A stretch of 64,000 nt of DNA from NCBI GenBank assembly GCA_025024175.1, contig QCXZ01000041.1:9543786-9607785 (forward strand), read 5' to 3'. The first letter of the stretch is position 1. Each line of letters opens with the position of its first letter. The notes below the pieces were generated by a model. It was not told where the DNA came from. It did not search any database and saw only the letters and a program-made list of their open reading frames with translations. This document shows, in pieces, positions 34,561 to 45,918 of the stretch. The DNA comes from Rhyzopertha dominica. Lineage: Eukaryota > Arthropoda > Insecta > Coleoptera > Bostrichidae. A program made the translations under genes and the position numbers.

Positions 34561-35999
34561 CACTGTTTCTCAACCTTTAACTTATCATGAACCAGTAAAT
34601 CTGCACCCTGCAGATAAATAATTGAAGAAATAATAATGTGAAAGATCCTAAATGTGTTCTTGGAACATTGAACAAGATTTTTGTTGTTTATAATCTTTAG
34701 TAGTAGATTAGCATACATCTAGTTTTCAGTTCATTGGCACTTCCTCTAATTTTTACCTATTTTATTCTCATGTTTTACACACTTGTAGCAAAAGGAAGCC
34801 CTGTATCGATAGTTTTTTCACTGAATTTCCACCAAGCAGACAAAAAATAAAATACAAACATAGTCCTTTTCTTCTTCTTTCTCCTTATCAGTTGTAGCAT
34901 TTTCATGAAAATTAGTCTGCCACCCATGGTTTAAGTCCACATGCCACCAACAAGGATCCATTTACCTGCAACTGCAAGGATGCTATAAATTATGCTATGA
35001 ACGCTGATTTTTTCACTCCAACTTTTACACTTACAAGCTGCTTTTGTTTAGGAAATACCCTTTAATGTTGCAGAATTTTTAGGCGAAGAATCCGCTGTGG
35101 TTGACACGCCTTGCCAAACACTGATGAAATGGCCAAGAAACAAAACATATTTTTGTTTTATTTTATTTTGACGCTTTGGTAGAAACCCAGCATTAGGCTT
35201 CACTGTAATCCACAATTTCTGAGTTGGAGTGCTCTGAAATTATTTATGGAACATTAATGCTCCTTTTAATTCAAGTTAATATTTTTATATTGTAACGAGG
35301 GACTTATAAAGTTTGATTCATTGTGTAATAGTCGAGAAGCCAGCATGACCTTTTTTTGTTACATTTCTTAAGCTTAAATTACTTTTTTGTTATTTTAATC
35401 ATGTTTTCTGCCAAGAGAACCTGCTCCTAACACTTTATGCTAAATAAGTTAAATAAAAAATGTTCCTGTGATTTTTATCATAGAATCATGTCCTGCCATT
35501 GACATTGAAGTTAAAGTAACTCTTATAAGTAGTTGAAAAAACTGCCAGTTAATCGACTGAAAAACTGGCTGGTAACCTTGCTGAAAAATATTTGTTATAA
35601 TATTGGATTTTGATTGAAAGCATTTTACTATAATTATCCCATTTTTATTATTTACTAATGACCGCATTCATTCAAAAGAATAATAATGTGCATGTGCAGG
35701 AATGTTCATCGAAGTATGGATACACTGTTTTCTCACTGTCTTCTTCATCGTAATTGCTCAAGCTTTCTTTTTCACCTTTATCATCCAAATAAATTTACAA
35801 ATAAGGAATAAAAAACATTAGTCATGCTGGTTTCCAGATTATAATGGTGATACATTCTATGAAATAATTTTATTTGTGTCAGTTTTACTTTTTACACCAA
35901 GATACATACATAAATTATCTCTTCAATTCGTAAAAAAGAGAACCAACAATCAAAATTTGAATGTTCCACTTTCTTTAGACATATGGTTGAGAATCACTG
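34561..35999. mobile_element. hAT transposon copy with perfect 8-bp duplication
   Basis: The direct repeat ATCTAGAA flanks the element at 34553-34560 and 36000-36007. Inverted ends are CACTGTTTCTCAACC on the left and, inverted, CAGTGATTCTCAACC on the right; CAGTG(G/N)TTCTCAACC is a typical hAT terminus. The 1.44-kb body has no intact transposase and I did not recognise hAT catalytic or dimerisation blocks, so it is internally deleted or non-autonomous. Confidence 0.85.
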
Positions 36000-36007
36000 A
36001 TCTAGAA

Positions 36008-38134
36008 TATATTTTTGCTTATTTTACGATTTAAAATTTTATCTTCAAACTTTTCGTGTAACATGCCGCTGACTATTACTTTATGGATTGTGTAGTTGCT
36101 TACACATTACAGTTTTATTCCACATATATCTTATATCATCGTAAAATCAATAAAGACCTTATTTTATATTGTCAATTTAGGAAAGTACAAAGAAAAAAAG
36201 GCGATTTGTGCATCAGAGAGGTAGGCAGTTCTTTTATGAAAGTATTCATTAATTTTATCAATAATTTAGTAAATTGAAACTATCTTTTAAAAAATTATCA
36301 TCACAAAGTGCATTAGCAATGAACTTACAATAAGGTAGTGAAATGCTGTAGGACATCTAAAAAATGGCATAGTGCCCACTTAAGGATATCTTTGTATATT
36401 AAACGATTGTTTGTAAATAGTTTTTATTAACGTACGCAAGTAATTAGATCTTTAATATTTATATTTTATTCTCTAAGTAATATATTTTTGTACCGCATAA
36501 GCTAATAACTTGGTTGTGTTTTTATCTATTTTTATGTATATTTTGTGAAATGTCCCAATTGCAATAGCAAAATTATGTTTCTTAGATTAATTTTAAAAGA
36601 CTTTTAAGGTGAATCTGCAGTTGCTCATATTGCCAACCAAACAACAAAATTAACGTTAGGTAGAACGTTTCTCATGGATAAAGACAAAAACAGTGTACTT
36701 GGTAGACATTGGTAAACTACTTTTTACACTTCTGCTAGAACATTCAGGCATGTTGCGGTATTTTGTACCATAGTATATTATGGCACTTATGATTTTATAT
36801 AATGTAAATAAAAATTGTTGTATGTTTGAAAATAAACTTGTTTGGCAATATCGTATAAACTGCTTCAAATTATACCAAACACCAATCCTTTACTCATGGG
36901 TATTAAAAGATAACTCTGACATTGATTTTTTGTTTCCTATATGAGAAGTAGAAATCTTTTTCTTTTGTATGATTAACATTTAGAAGTGACATATTCATTT
37001 TATTTTACTTTAAATAATTGCTGGTGTAGATGTTTGCATTGTGGATTGTTTTTATTTGTTGGGGGGGGGTCAGGCTTCTAAATTAAATTATACTTTATTT
37101 ATAACTTTACAACCTAGTTTCAATTTAATTAGTTCACAATTACAATTATTGTGATATTAACATTATATTTTACCTTTAAGATTGAACAGTAATAATAGCA
37201 ATATTAAAACAGTAGCAATTAATGTGCTCATAGATACAAAATTGTTATATAAATTGTGCAAATTTTAATTTACGCCAGGTATAAAATAAAGTTAAAAATA
37301 TTTGAAAAGGACATATTTTAAATACAGAATTTAATTTAAGAGGCCAGAACCAATAGAAACCCTAAAAATAATTTAAATTATTCCTTTTGTAAAAATCTAC
37401 TTGGAAAGCTATTATTCTAATGCTCTTACTTAAGGTCAATTTTTGTTTTTTCTGGGGTGCGCTCACACTTCTAAGTAAACAAAGGGCACCAAAATTTATA
37501 GGCATTGGTTCATTTGATAAAAACGAGTTTCAGTCAGTTAAGAATTAATTTTTGAGGGCGAGGTAAATGGGCAAAGAAATTTTTACTGATTTTGTCAACC
37601 ATAAGTGGTTAGTGTCCTTCATGTAGCACTATTAAAAATGGATTGTGTAATTTAAAAGAGGAAAAGTTCAGATATTATGATGAGCAGAGCTTAGGAAGAC
37701 CGATTTCTGTGACACAACTCTGGCAAATTACGCCAAAAATACGAATTATAAGTTAGGTTCAAATCAAAGAGTAGAAAGTTATTAACTGCAATCAAATAGT
37801 CATATTATGTGCTTTGAGCCGAGTCATCAAATACCAGATTTTTTATTTTTATGAATCGTTCTTAGGAAGGCATCCAAGGCTGATATTATTTTTGTAGAAA
37901 CGTTTTTATTTGCATTATATATGCTTATTTTTAACACAATGTTTTTCAGTTGTTTGGTGTATACCTTATGGAGAATAAAGACTTCTTGCAATACTAAAGA
38001 CAATAGATAGAAATTACGCCTCACACTTTGCTGCTTAATCAACAGACTACACAGTCCACCTGCAATTCCCNACTCCGAAAATTAACACTAGCCTGTTGAG
38101 ATGGTTATGATTGAAGGGCAAATACAAAAAAAAG
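36008..38134. other. Intergenic between SPT20 and EXOSC8
   Basis: AT-rich, no convincing gene. Frames at 36083-36277 and 37827-38042 lack domains. A run of G bases lies near 37061-37070. The SPT20 and EXOSC8 genes converge here. Confidence 0.4.
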
Positions 38135-38140
38135 TTTATT
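38135..38140 (-). terminator. Polyadenylation signal of EXOSC8
   Basis: AATAAA on the minus strand, about 46 bases past the EXOSC8 stop codon. Confidence 0.55.
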
Positions 38141-38185
38141 TAAATAATACAAANATAGTAACTTTGTAAAAAATTAACACTGCTA

Positions 38186-39217
38186 TTATCCAGGTGATAT
38201 ATTTTTAACTGCTGTCTCAATCAAATCACTTATNAAAGATGCACGTTTCTTGTTAGTCTCAATGCAAGTAAACAAATCGGTATCGGTCAAAGNGCTCCCT
38301 CCAGGTTTATGCACGAGGCATAATTCTTCATCTTTCGTTATGACAGTTAAAGTACCACTGCTAAGGTTCTCTTCTTCTGCAGTTGGGTCTGTCAGCAGAT
38401 TTTTACTAAAATAAAAAATAAGGGTTGATCTAAAAATCTTGATTAATAATGATAAAGCATTATTTAGAAGTTTATATCTACATTTAAATACTTACTCTTC
38501 AAATATAGCATAAGTTGATGAAACGGGAATATTGTACACGGAAATGTGACGTTTCTCTTCTGTATTAACTAATTTGTTGTCTAAAACGGGGTCATGCTCA
38601 ACATACGGCAACTGCAATGTCTTCAGTGCAGCAATTAACGCAATCATGCAAGCATCAATCAGTGCTCCATCATAATCTAAGCAGATTATGTCTGCAAACA
38701 AACACCATGCGAGTTTTTCCTTTGTAATACATAAATCTTCCAAGTGAATGCATTGTGCGTTATTCACGATATCTGCGACTAGTTTAGTCAAAACCTGTGC
38801 CTCTTCACTAGGCGGTCCAGGACGAAATTTGGAAGAGCACAAAGGAGGCAGTTCCACATTTGGTACTAGGAAGCCTTCTTTAGGCTTGTCTGGTTTTGGT
38901 TTACAAAATTCCTGGAAAATGCAATATGCATACATACATGTTTTATGCAATTTAAAATGCTTACTGCCTTTATTCCACACACAACTGTTGTTTTTCCAAT
39001 TTTGACAATCGCTGAACCATCTGCTGTGCTCAGACTGCCAGCATTTACTAATATCGGTCGAAATTTGTCTAATTCTCTACCATCCGGTCTAATGTTGTGA
39101 TTCAAATAGTCTCTATAGTATTTTGCAGGATGTAGGGTTCTAGAAAAGGATTAACCACAAGGCAAATTGATTATGCAGTGATATACTTATCTCCACTTAC
39201 TTATACTGCTTTGCCAT
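38186..39217 (-). CDS. EXOSC8: Exosome complex component RRP43 (EXOSC8)
   Basis: Four exons (39217-39201, 39139-38965, 38911-38496, 38405-38186) join in phase to 275 residues, close to the length of the vertebrate protein. The product is an RNase PH-fold subunit of the nine-subunit exosome core, which feeds RNA to catalytic subunits for 3'-to-5' processing and decay in nucleus and cytoplasm; metazoan core subunits are not catalytic. Diagnostic blocks: [83 protein letters not shown] and [10 protein letters not shown]. The start lies in a 17-base first exon ending in a GTAAGT donor. N bases fall in exon 4. It is head-to-head with cyclin A, start codons about 1.3 kb apart. Confidence 0.95.
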
Positions 39218-40246
39218 TTTTTTGTATCATTCATCAAAGTAAATCATGAAATTTTACTAGTTGTAAACAAAAGCACGTGTCCGCAAATAACACATTCAAT
39301 TCTTTGACAGTTGCATTTGACTTTGACATGACATCTCTTGATTCTTGGCATCAGCATTGTTGCATTGTAGAGATGGGTCCGGACATCTGTAGCGTATCGA
39401 GTACATGCTCTGCACAATGTACCATCATATTCCTTCTTTTCTAATCACAAATCTAAACTACTAAAAAACAGGTAATACTTAATCCAAGTAGCCTCTTTTG
39501 CTCACTTAGGGTTTGGATCTGTTTTTACCTAGATCAGAAAGGAGAAGCATAGGTATCTAACTAAAAAGCTGCTAAACACCAGCTTTTCAATCTAGAATAT
39601 TTTAATATTTTTCATAGCGATTTTTGTGATCGACGCAAGTTGCACAGCACTTCCAAGAAATTATTGACATCTTTATTAGAAGTGTAATTTTGGGGTAAGA
39701 ATGGCACCTGCAAATACTCACCTTTATATAACCCAACTGCAACCACAAAACTTTTATTAATGTAGGTATATACATAGTGTGGTCAATATATTGAAGACCG
39801 CAGATAACGGTCGAATACTAAGCGAATATTGCAAGTTTAAAAGCAAACGGGAAGGATATATGCAAAGAGATGCATAAAACTCTGTTCACCATTAATTTAT
39901 GAATGCAGCATTTTTTCAGGTTCCTGTGTGGTTTGTATCTCTAGCATTCACTGCTATCAGATTGTTATAAAATATTAATATTACACTTATCTGAAATATC
40001 TACACATCTCTATTTCTCTGAATGATGAGGTTTTTTTTATGATACATGCGCACGCGCGTTTTCATGTTCTTCAAGATACTTGAATCTTAATCTAAAAATG
40101 TGTATTAAAAGTCCCAAGAAAGTCAGAACTCCTTTAGCAGGATAAAATGAAATATATAATGGATTCAGTTGCTCATAAAATTACTATGCTATCGTATGCG
40201 GTGTAATTTATAATTGGTATTTAAATAGATCTAGCTTGTGCTATAT

Positions 40247-40258
40247 GGTCACGTGACC
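40247..40258. promoter_or_regulatory. Perfect 12-bp palindrome with canonical E-box
   Basis: GGTCACGTGACC, about 270 bases upstream of the cyclin A start codon. Its core CACGTG is the binding site of Myc/Max-, USF- and MITF-type bHLH-zipper factors. The extended palindrome makes chance less likely than a bare hexamer. Confidence 0.5.
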
Positions 40259-40387
40259 TCAAAGCTTGCACTCTGATAGGCTAATGACAATGTGGTAGGA
40301 AAATTTTAACCGCCTGTCAGCTGTTCCGTCATTGCACCGATGCGTTAAGCTTTTAACCGTTGAATGTGGCCGTTTGTATAGTTCACT

Positions 40388-40411
40388 GGGAAGTTACGCC
40401 AAAAACTTCCC
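40388..40411. promoter_or_regulatory. Inverted repeat with E2F-like core upstream of cyclin A
   Basis: Arms GGGAAGTT (40388-40395) and AACTTCCC (40404-40411) flank ACGCCAAA, whose reverse strand reads TTTGGCGT, close to an E2F consensus (TTTSGCGC). It is about 120 bases before the start codon, likely in the proximal promoter or 5' UTR. Confidence 0.4.
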
Positions 40412-40528
40412 TTCAGCAATTTTATCACATTCACTAAAGCACTTTTAAACGTGGAAACGTGTTTTATTAACCGGTGAGGGGATATTGTTGTATTTACTGG
40501 TTTTTCATTCATTTTAAGTCTGAGTATA

Positions 40529-43500
40529 ATGGCCTCTTTCCGCGTCCATGAGGACCAAGAAAACCGCATTTCAGAACTACGACAAAAACCGGCTGCAGTA
40601 CACGCTGTCCAGCAAAAACGTGCAGTACTCGGAGTTATAGATAACCGGAACGATCGCTTTAATAAAAAGGTAAGGTTTTTGGTGCATGTGGAAAATGCAT
40701 CACTTTGATGTCGTTTCAGCCTTTAGAATCAGCACCTGTGAATAAAGTACTAGCAGAAAAGGTTCCCAACAGACAGAATGCCAAATCCTGCGAAGAAAAT
40801 GTTCACAACAAGCAGAACCTCAAAAATCTGGTCGCGCCCGTTGTACCAGTTGCACAGTTTGAGGCTTTCAAAGTTTATGAGGATGAAGAGCAGGAAAACA
40901 CCAGGCTGCGCAAACCCAAAAATGATCTTTCCGATATATATAAGGCAACTAACGAGGATCGTTTCCTTACAAAGAAGGAAGCACTCGAAATGGTTAAGAA
41001 TAAAGAACGAGAGTTGCTGAAGTTTAAAGTCACAGAGGAAAGCCCTATGTCCATCGAGAAATCATTTAAAACCGAAGTTAATGATGAGAACAAGGTTGTT
41101 ACATGCAAGAGTACCAAGGACCTGTTCTTTGAAATGGCAGAATATCGCAGCAATATATATTACTATCTACGGGAACGTGAGGTAAGAATCTTTTTGAGAT
41201 GTTTAATTTTAAGTTCTTACTGATGTTTTTGTTTCTTTGATATAAAGTATTTGCCTATTATTCTTGTAGTAATTCTGATGGCAATTTACAAATGAAATAA
41301 TCTTTGCATTCCTCATGTACAGGGTGATTCAAATTAGTGTGCATGCATGGGGATCTCCGAAACTGTAAGAGATACAAATATAGTTAAATGAGAACAAAGT
41401 TGCACATAAATTTGTTCAATAACTTGATGTGAAAAAACTAAACATTGCCTCTTAAGTTTTTAAAATATTTTGAAAAAGGGCGTAAATTTCAAAATTCTAT
41501 TTTTACTTGCACATTATATGGAAACTTAATTATTGTAATGATTTTTTTTCTGCCACGACATATTTTTGAATATATGCTTCTTAATTCTTTCACATTATTT
41601 TAGCTCTCCCACCGTCCAAAAGCAGGCTACATGAAGAAGCAGCCTGACATCACTCATGATATGCGCTGCATCCTTGTCGACTGGCTGGTTGAGGTAGCGG
41701 AAGAATACAAATTACACACGGAAACGCTGTACTTGGCTGTGAACTTCATTGATCGCTTCTTAAGCTACATGTCTGTTGTCAGAGGAAAATTGCAGTTAGT
41801 GGGTACTGCAGCTATGTTTATCGCAGCGTAAGTAGTTTGAAATGTTTTATGGCGTTGTCGAAATGTATATTTTCTTGTAGCAAATATGAAGAAATATATC
41901 CTCCCAATGTGTCGGAGTTTGTTTACATCACAGATGATACTTACAACCAGAGGCAGGTTATTAGGATGGAACATTTGATTATAAAGATCTTGTCATTTGA
42001 TCTGTCCATACCTACTCCACTTACTTTCATCACGGCTACGTGCATTATCAATAAATTGTCAGAGAAGACAATGAACCTCGCTATGGTAAGCAACTGCATT
42101 TATCTTACTCAAATTGTTGTTCATAATTTGCAATTTCTACATTTTTTTCCTTATTTAAATTACATGCTAGTTGAACAAAATGCTGATCCACTTAAGTGGG
42201 GTAGCCCTTCATCGAATAAATTGCAGCGATAAACAGAAAAATTTATACAAATCATTCATTAGTAGAAACAACAGTAATTATTTACTATAGCGTCCCATGA
42301 CCTATCGAGCTCAAATTGTGCATTCCTCTAGAAAGTGGCCTCCTGAACACGAATCTGAAATCCGTATCTTGAGGTCGCACCTAGTTTTCAAAAAATTTTT
42401 GTTTCTATTTAGAATTATTTTACGACACGGAGTATTCTCCCTTATGCCACTCAGTGTTGCAAGCTACTTATCGGCCGGTCGTCATACGCGAGTGCGTTTC
42501 AAGCAGATTTGGGAGTTTGTTTGTTTTACCATGTGATTTTTGAGGCATTTAGGCCTTATTTTTTGATATACGTGGTGTTCTCTGTGTGCTGTGCGGTGTC
42601 GGGTATTTTTCATCGTCTGCTCGTCGCTTTTTTATTTTAGACTAATACTGTGCAAAATAAACCAATCTTAAAAGAAATAAAAAATATCTTTCAATTAAAT
42701 AATAATTTTACAGCAAAAAAAGCACATTTTTACAAAGAAAACCCATATTTGACCTAACTCCAGTAAGAACCATAATAAAAGGCAATTGGAAAAATAACAA
42801 TAATAAAAACTTAAACTTAACCATAATAATATCAAAAAATCTAACAAGTGAAGAACATTATAATGTTTGGAAAGAATAACGAATTGACACAGGCTCATTT
42901 TATCAGTCGTATGGAAAAACTTTAAGGCATGTTTGTTTCGATTATATCACAAAAAATATAAACTTATTCTTAATTTTTGGAACTGTTCTTCTGTGATAAT
43001 AAAATAGTGTTTACATCTTTTAACAAACTGGAGCGCCACCTATTCTAAGAGGGGGTCAAAATAGGAGTAGTTTTCGTTATATGTCTCCCAATACCACCCA
43101 CAGCAAGTTTTCGCTAAGAATTAATTTTGTCTTTTCTAAGGAAATCAACAAAATCTAAATAATTTTCTTACATATTTATAAACTTATATAATAATTCTAT
43201 TAATTACTTCCACATCCAATGAATGGGGAGTATTGTATCGTGAAAAAAAATTTCAAAAAATTTTATTTGCTCATTCGCTTTAAAATGGTCGAAAACGCAA
43301 AAAAACAAAATTTGAGCAAAAACAAATTTCTTGTTTGTATCTGTGGTTTTGTTTCTGGACACGATAACTTTCTAAAGACAATATATAAACTTGAAATTTG
43401 ACAAACATATAAATCTCAACTACTACTAACTACCCTTTTTGCAAATTTTTATTTTATTTTTAGTTTTAGTATGTGATTAGTAGTATAACTGCGAGTATTA

Positions 43501-44090
43501 TTCGCTTTTAAAAATCCTATTAGCAAAAAAGCGTAACTTAAAGAAAACGGTTTTTCCTAAATATCTACGAATACATTTAAAAATAGCCGTTCTTCATGCT
43601 CTTTTTCACAGGCTTTTAATAAGTATTAAAATACAGAAATTGTAACTTTAAATTCTTCGTTAGCGAATCATTTATTACCATTTAAATACTTCCACTTTGG
43701 ACAATTTGAAATGTTTACATTTTTGTAACACTATCCTCGTGTCTTGTGCCCACTCCAAAATTTTTAATCTCGAACCTCACTTTTAAGTATCTCTGTGAAC
43801 TGGCCATGTTGGAGACCGAGCCGTACTTGGAAACGCTTCCATCTGTCTTGGCGTCAGCTGCAATCGCTCTGGCACGGCACACCTTGGATGAGACGCCGTG
43901 GACGGAGGAGTTGCACAAGAACACTGGATACGAGCTGAAGCATCTGCAGAAGTGCATCGAATTTTTACACAGCATGTTTACGAAGGCCCCGAAAATGAAA
44001 CAGCAGGCCATACAGGAGAAATACAAGAGGGAGAAGTATTTGCATGTGGCTTCCTTAACACCTAAAAGTTTAGNTATACAATTCGANTAA
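40529..44090 (+). CDS. CycA: Cyclin A
   Basis: Five exons (40529-40669, 40720-41181, 41604-41827, 41881-42085, 43788-44090) join in phase to 444 residues. Cyclin A activates CDK1/CDK2 for S phase and entry into mitosis and is degraded by the APC/C. The N-terminus carries a destruction box, RAVLGVIDN (residues 31-39), close to the family form RTVLG. The cyclin box opens with [12 protein letters not shown] (from residue 221), the MRAIL-type substrate-docking patch, and continues with [22 protein letters not shown] and [13 protein letters not shown]. The C-terminal cyclin fold ([34 protein letters not shown]) is in the last exon, which ends in a conserved short tail. N bases lie near the stop, so the last residues are uncertain. 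Intron 2 holds a transposon end and intron 4 a dispersed repeat. Confidence 0.95.
41319..41600. mobile_element. Possible DNA-transposon terminus in cyclin A intron 2
   Basis: TACAGGGTGATTCAAATTAG at 41319 has the CAGGGTG-type start of many insect Tc1/mariner non-autonomous elements. I did not find the opposite end in the intron, so this is a truncated copy or a chance match. Confidence 0.35.
43205..43570. repeat. Dispersed repeat, second copy of the 22.6-kb element
   Basis: From ACTTCCACATCCAATGA onward this intron 4 stretch of cyclin A matches 22612-23060 over several hundred bases. Shared strings include TTTATTTGCTCATTCGCTTT and ATGGTCGAAAACGCAAAAAA, then GGACACGATAACTTT and the GCAAATTTTTATTTT region. 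The copies differ by substitutions and deletions, including loss of about 60 bases after the CTCAACTAC block. Part of the family also seems present at about 45140-45180. Confidence 0.8.
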
Positions 44091-44467
44091 GACTGCTCTG
44101 CAATTGCAGGGAACGTGGGCGGGTTANGCCCACTTTTAATTTACTCTCGTGAATGTATTTTACATGTTTTTTACATTTGTATTTTACTTACTTGTACTAA
44201 TATCTTTTATACGCTTGATAAAACACATAAAGATATGTCCCGGTGTGATTATTTTCTGAATACAGTCTTGAGGAGGAATTCACTGTCGTGCATGTCTCTC
44301 TTGTTTAGTACACTTTATTTAGTCATGTTGTACAGTTATTTATTTTTAAAGATTAGGTTAAGTGTGTAACTGCCATAGTAAACTGGTTTATTTCTTCACA
44401 CTGTGAAACATCCTGCTTTTGGCGGATGAATGCATGTTCCCTGACAAGTTACAAAGTTTTACTTCTT

Positions 44468-44473
44468 AATAAA
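44468..44473 (+). terminator. Candidate polyadenylation signal of cyclin A
   Basis: AATAAA about 380 bases past the stop codon. It is the first clear copy of the hexamer I found after the coding end. Confidence 0.4.
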
Positions 44474-44589
44474 CGAGAAATTACGATTATAAGTTATGTT
44501 TTTATTAAAATATCCCTTACTCCCTAATATGTAGTTGTAATATAATGTGGGGTCGTTTGCTTTTTTCTATTTATACATACATGCTACAG

Positions 44590-45098
44590 AGGGCATTTGA
44601 GAAGTGTAACATTCATTTGTATGTTGATGATACACAAATTATTATTTTTATTGAATATGACTAAGCTTCATATAAATTCTGATCTGCAGATTTGTAACTT
44701 TGCAAATAAACATGGATTGACACTAAATCTTGCTAAATCAGCAATTATTGCCTTTGATGACAGACCTAATGAATTTTGACATTATGGTGGAGAATGTGGT
44801 AATTCCACCTTCAAATCGCGTAAAAAGACCATGTGATTTTTTTACTATGAAAATGTTAAAGCTGGCATGTCAGTTTTGCAAGGAGGCAATACATAATATA
44901 AATCATTAATGCATGGTGTGGTATCTAAGGAATGGAAGATATCCACTACCTAAGGTTGCAATGGCAGAAGATTTAAATCAGTTTAGACCTATGAATGTTG
45001 TTCCTACCATTTTTAAAGTAATGGAGAACCTAGTCAACATTAAACTTCGCGAACATCTAGATAGGAACAATCTTCTGCCAGTGAAGGAAGAAATTTAG
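44590..45098 (+). pseudogene. Two rearranged reverse transcriptase fragments (non-LTR)
   Basis: At 44597-44780 the sequence encodes the active-site region of a jockey-like RT (NIHLYVDDTQII with one frame change, then NFANKHGLTLNLAKSAIIAF). At 44913-45098 it encodes the earlier fingers region (PLPKVAMAEDLNQFRPM, VVPTIFKVMENLVNIKLREH). In an intact RT the second block lies before the first, so these are permuted or come from two insertions. Both are broken. Confidence 0.75.
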
Positions 45099-45199
45099 GA
45101 GATTTCACAGCACTATAGTTTTTATTTTTTTTTTGGAAACTTGTACTTAAAGATTTGAAATTTGGTAAACATATTAGATGAAGGCTAAAGGATACAGCC

Positions 45200-45918
45200 A
45201 AGCTTGTGTGGCATGAATATCAGTTGCAACAATAAAAAGGATATGCATATGATTGATAACGCAAGTCGGATCAAAATGTTCACTTTACATTTTGTAGAGA
45301 ACCGTAATAGAAATCCTCAGTTTACAGAAAAAAATGCCAATTCATTCGGAATAGAAGAACTGTACCAAAAAAGAACCCAAAATCACAATTATCAAAATGA
45401 GAAACTTCTACTTCAAATAATAATAACTAAATTTGATGAAATTATATCAACTGGTCTAGGAGAAATTTTAGACAAATATTTTTTCTCTTCCTAATGTTTA
45501 ACTGCTAGTTTAAGAGTGAACATCTCAGTAGACGGGCGTTATTTAAAAAAATGGGTACCTATACCTACTATATACCTACCTATTGTAAAATAGTGTTATT
45601 TTTACACCAGAGAGATGTTTCTCACATAATGCGGGACACCCTGTATAAAGCAGGGTGAATCTTGTATGAAAGTCTGATTATGTATTTTGCAAAATCTGTG
45701 TTACAGGTTTAATAACATTTTTATTTTGATTACCTATTTTGAATGACTGAAAACGTTAACAGACAACAGAGGTCAGGTTCATACGGCGAGACGGTGACAG
45801 ATTGACATTGACGCATACTCTTTACTATTTACTGCCATAACCTCACCTTTTGTTTACGTTTTGAATTGACGTCTTTTTATTCGATTTTTCCACCGCTTGC
45901 CGTTTGCCACTAGGAACA
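45200..45918. other. Intergenic upstream of APC10
   Basis: A 96-codon ORF at 45204-45494 has no recognised domain and follows retroelement debris, so it is probably remnant sequence. GACACCCTGTATA at 45633-45645 looks like the end of a Tc1/mariner-type MITE, and CAGGGTGAATC follows at 45650. The APC10 promoter should lie in the last few hundred bases. Confidence 0.35.

Larger units (their letters stand above)
39218..40528. promoter_or_regulatory. Intergenic region of the EXOSC8 / cyclin A divergent pair
   Basis: About 1.3 kb separates two start codons facing away from each other, so both promoters lie here. Candidate elements near the cyclin A side are listed separately. TTTTAACCG near 40306 resembles an AAC(N)G Myb-type site; this is a weak match. 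No TATA box is evident. Confidence 0.5.

Noticed and set aside
34991..35150. Exon-like stretch reading EFLGEESAVVDTPCQTLMKW
   Set aside because: It falls inside the 1.44-kb hAT element and has no supported donor, so it is transposon sequence.
42297..42536. 79-codon ORF in cyclin A intron 4
   Set aside because: Lies within an intron, no domain, no splice support.
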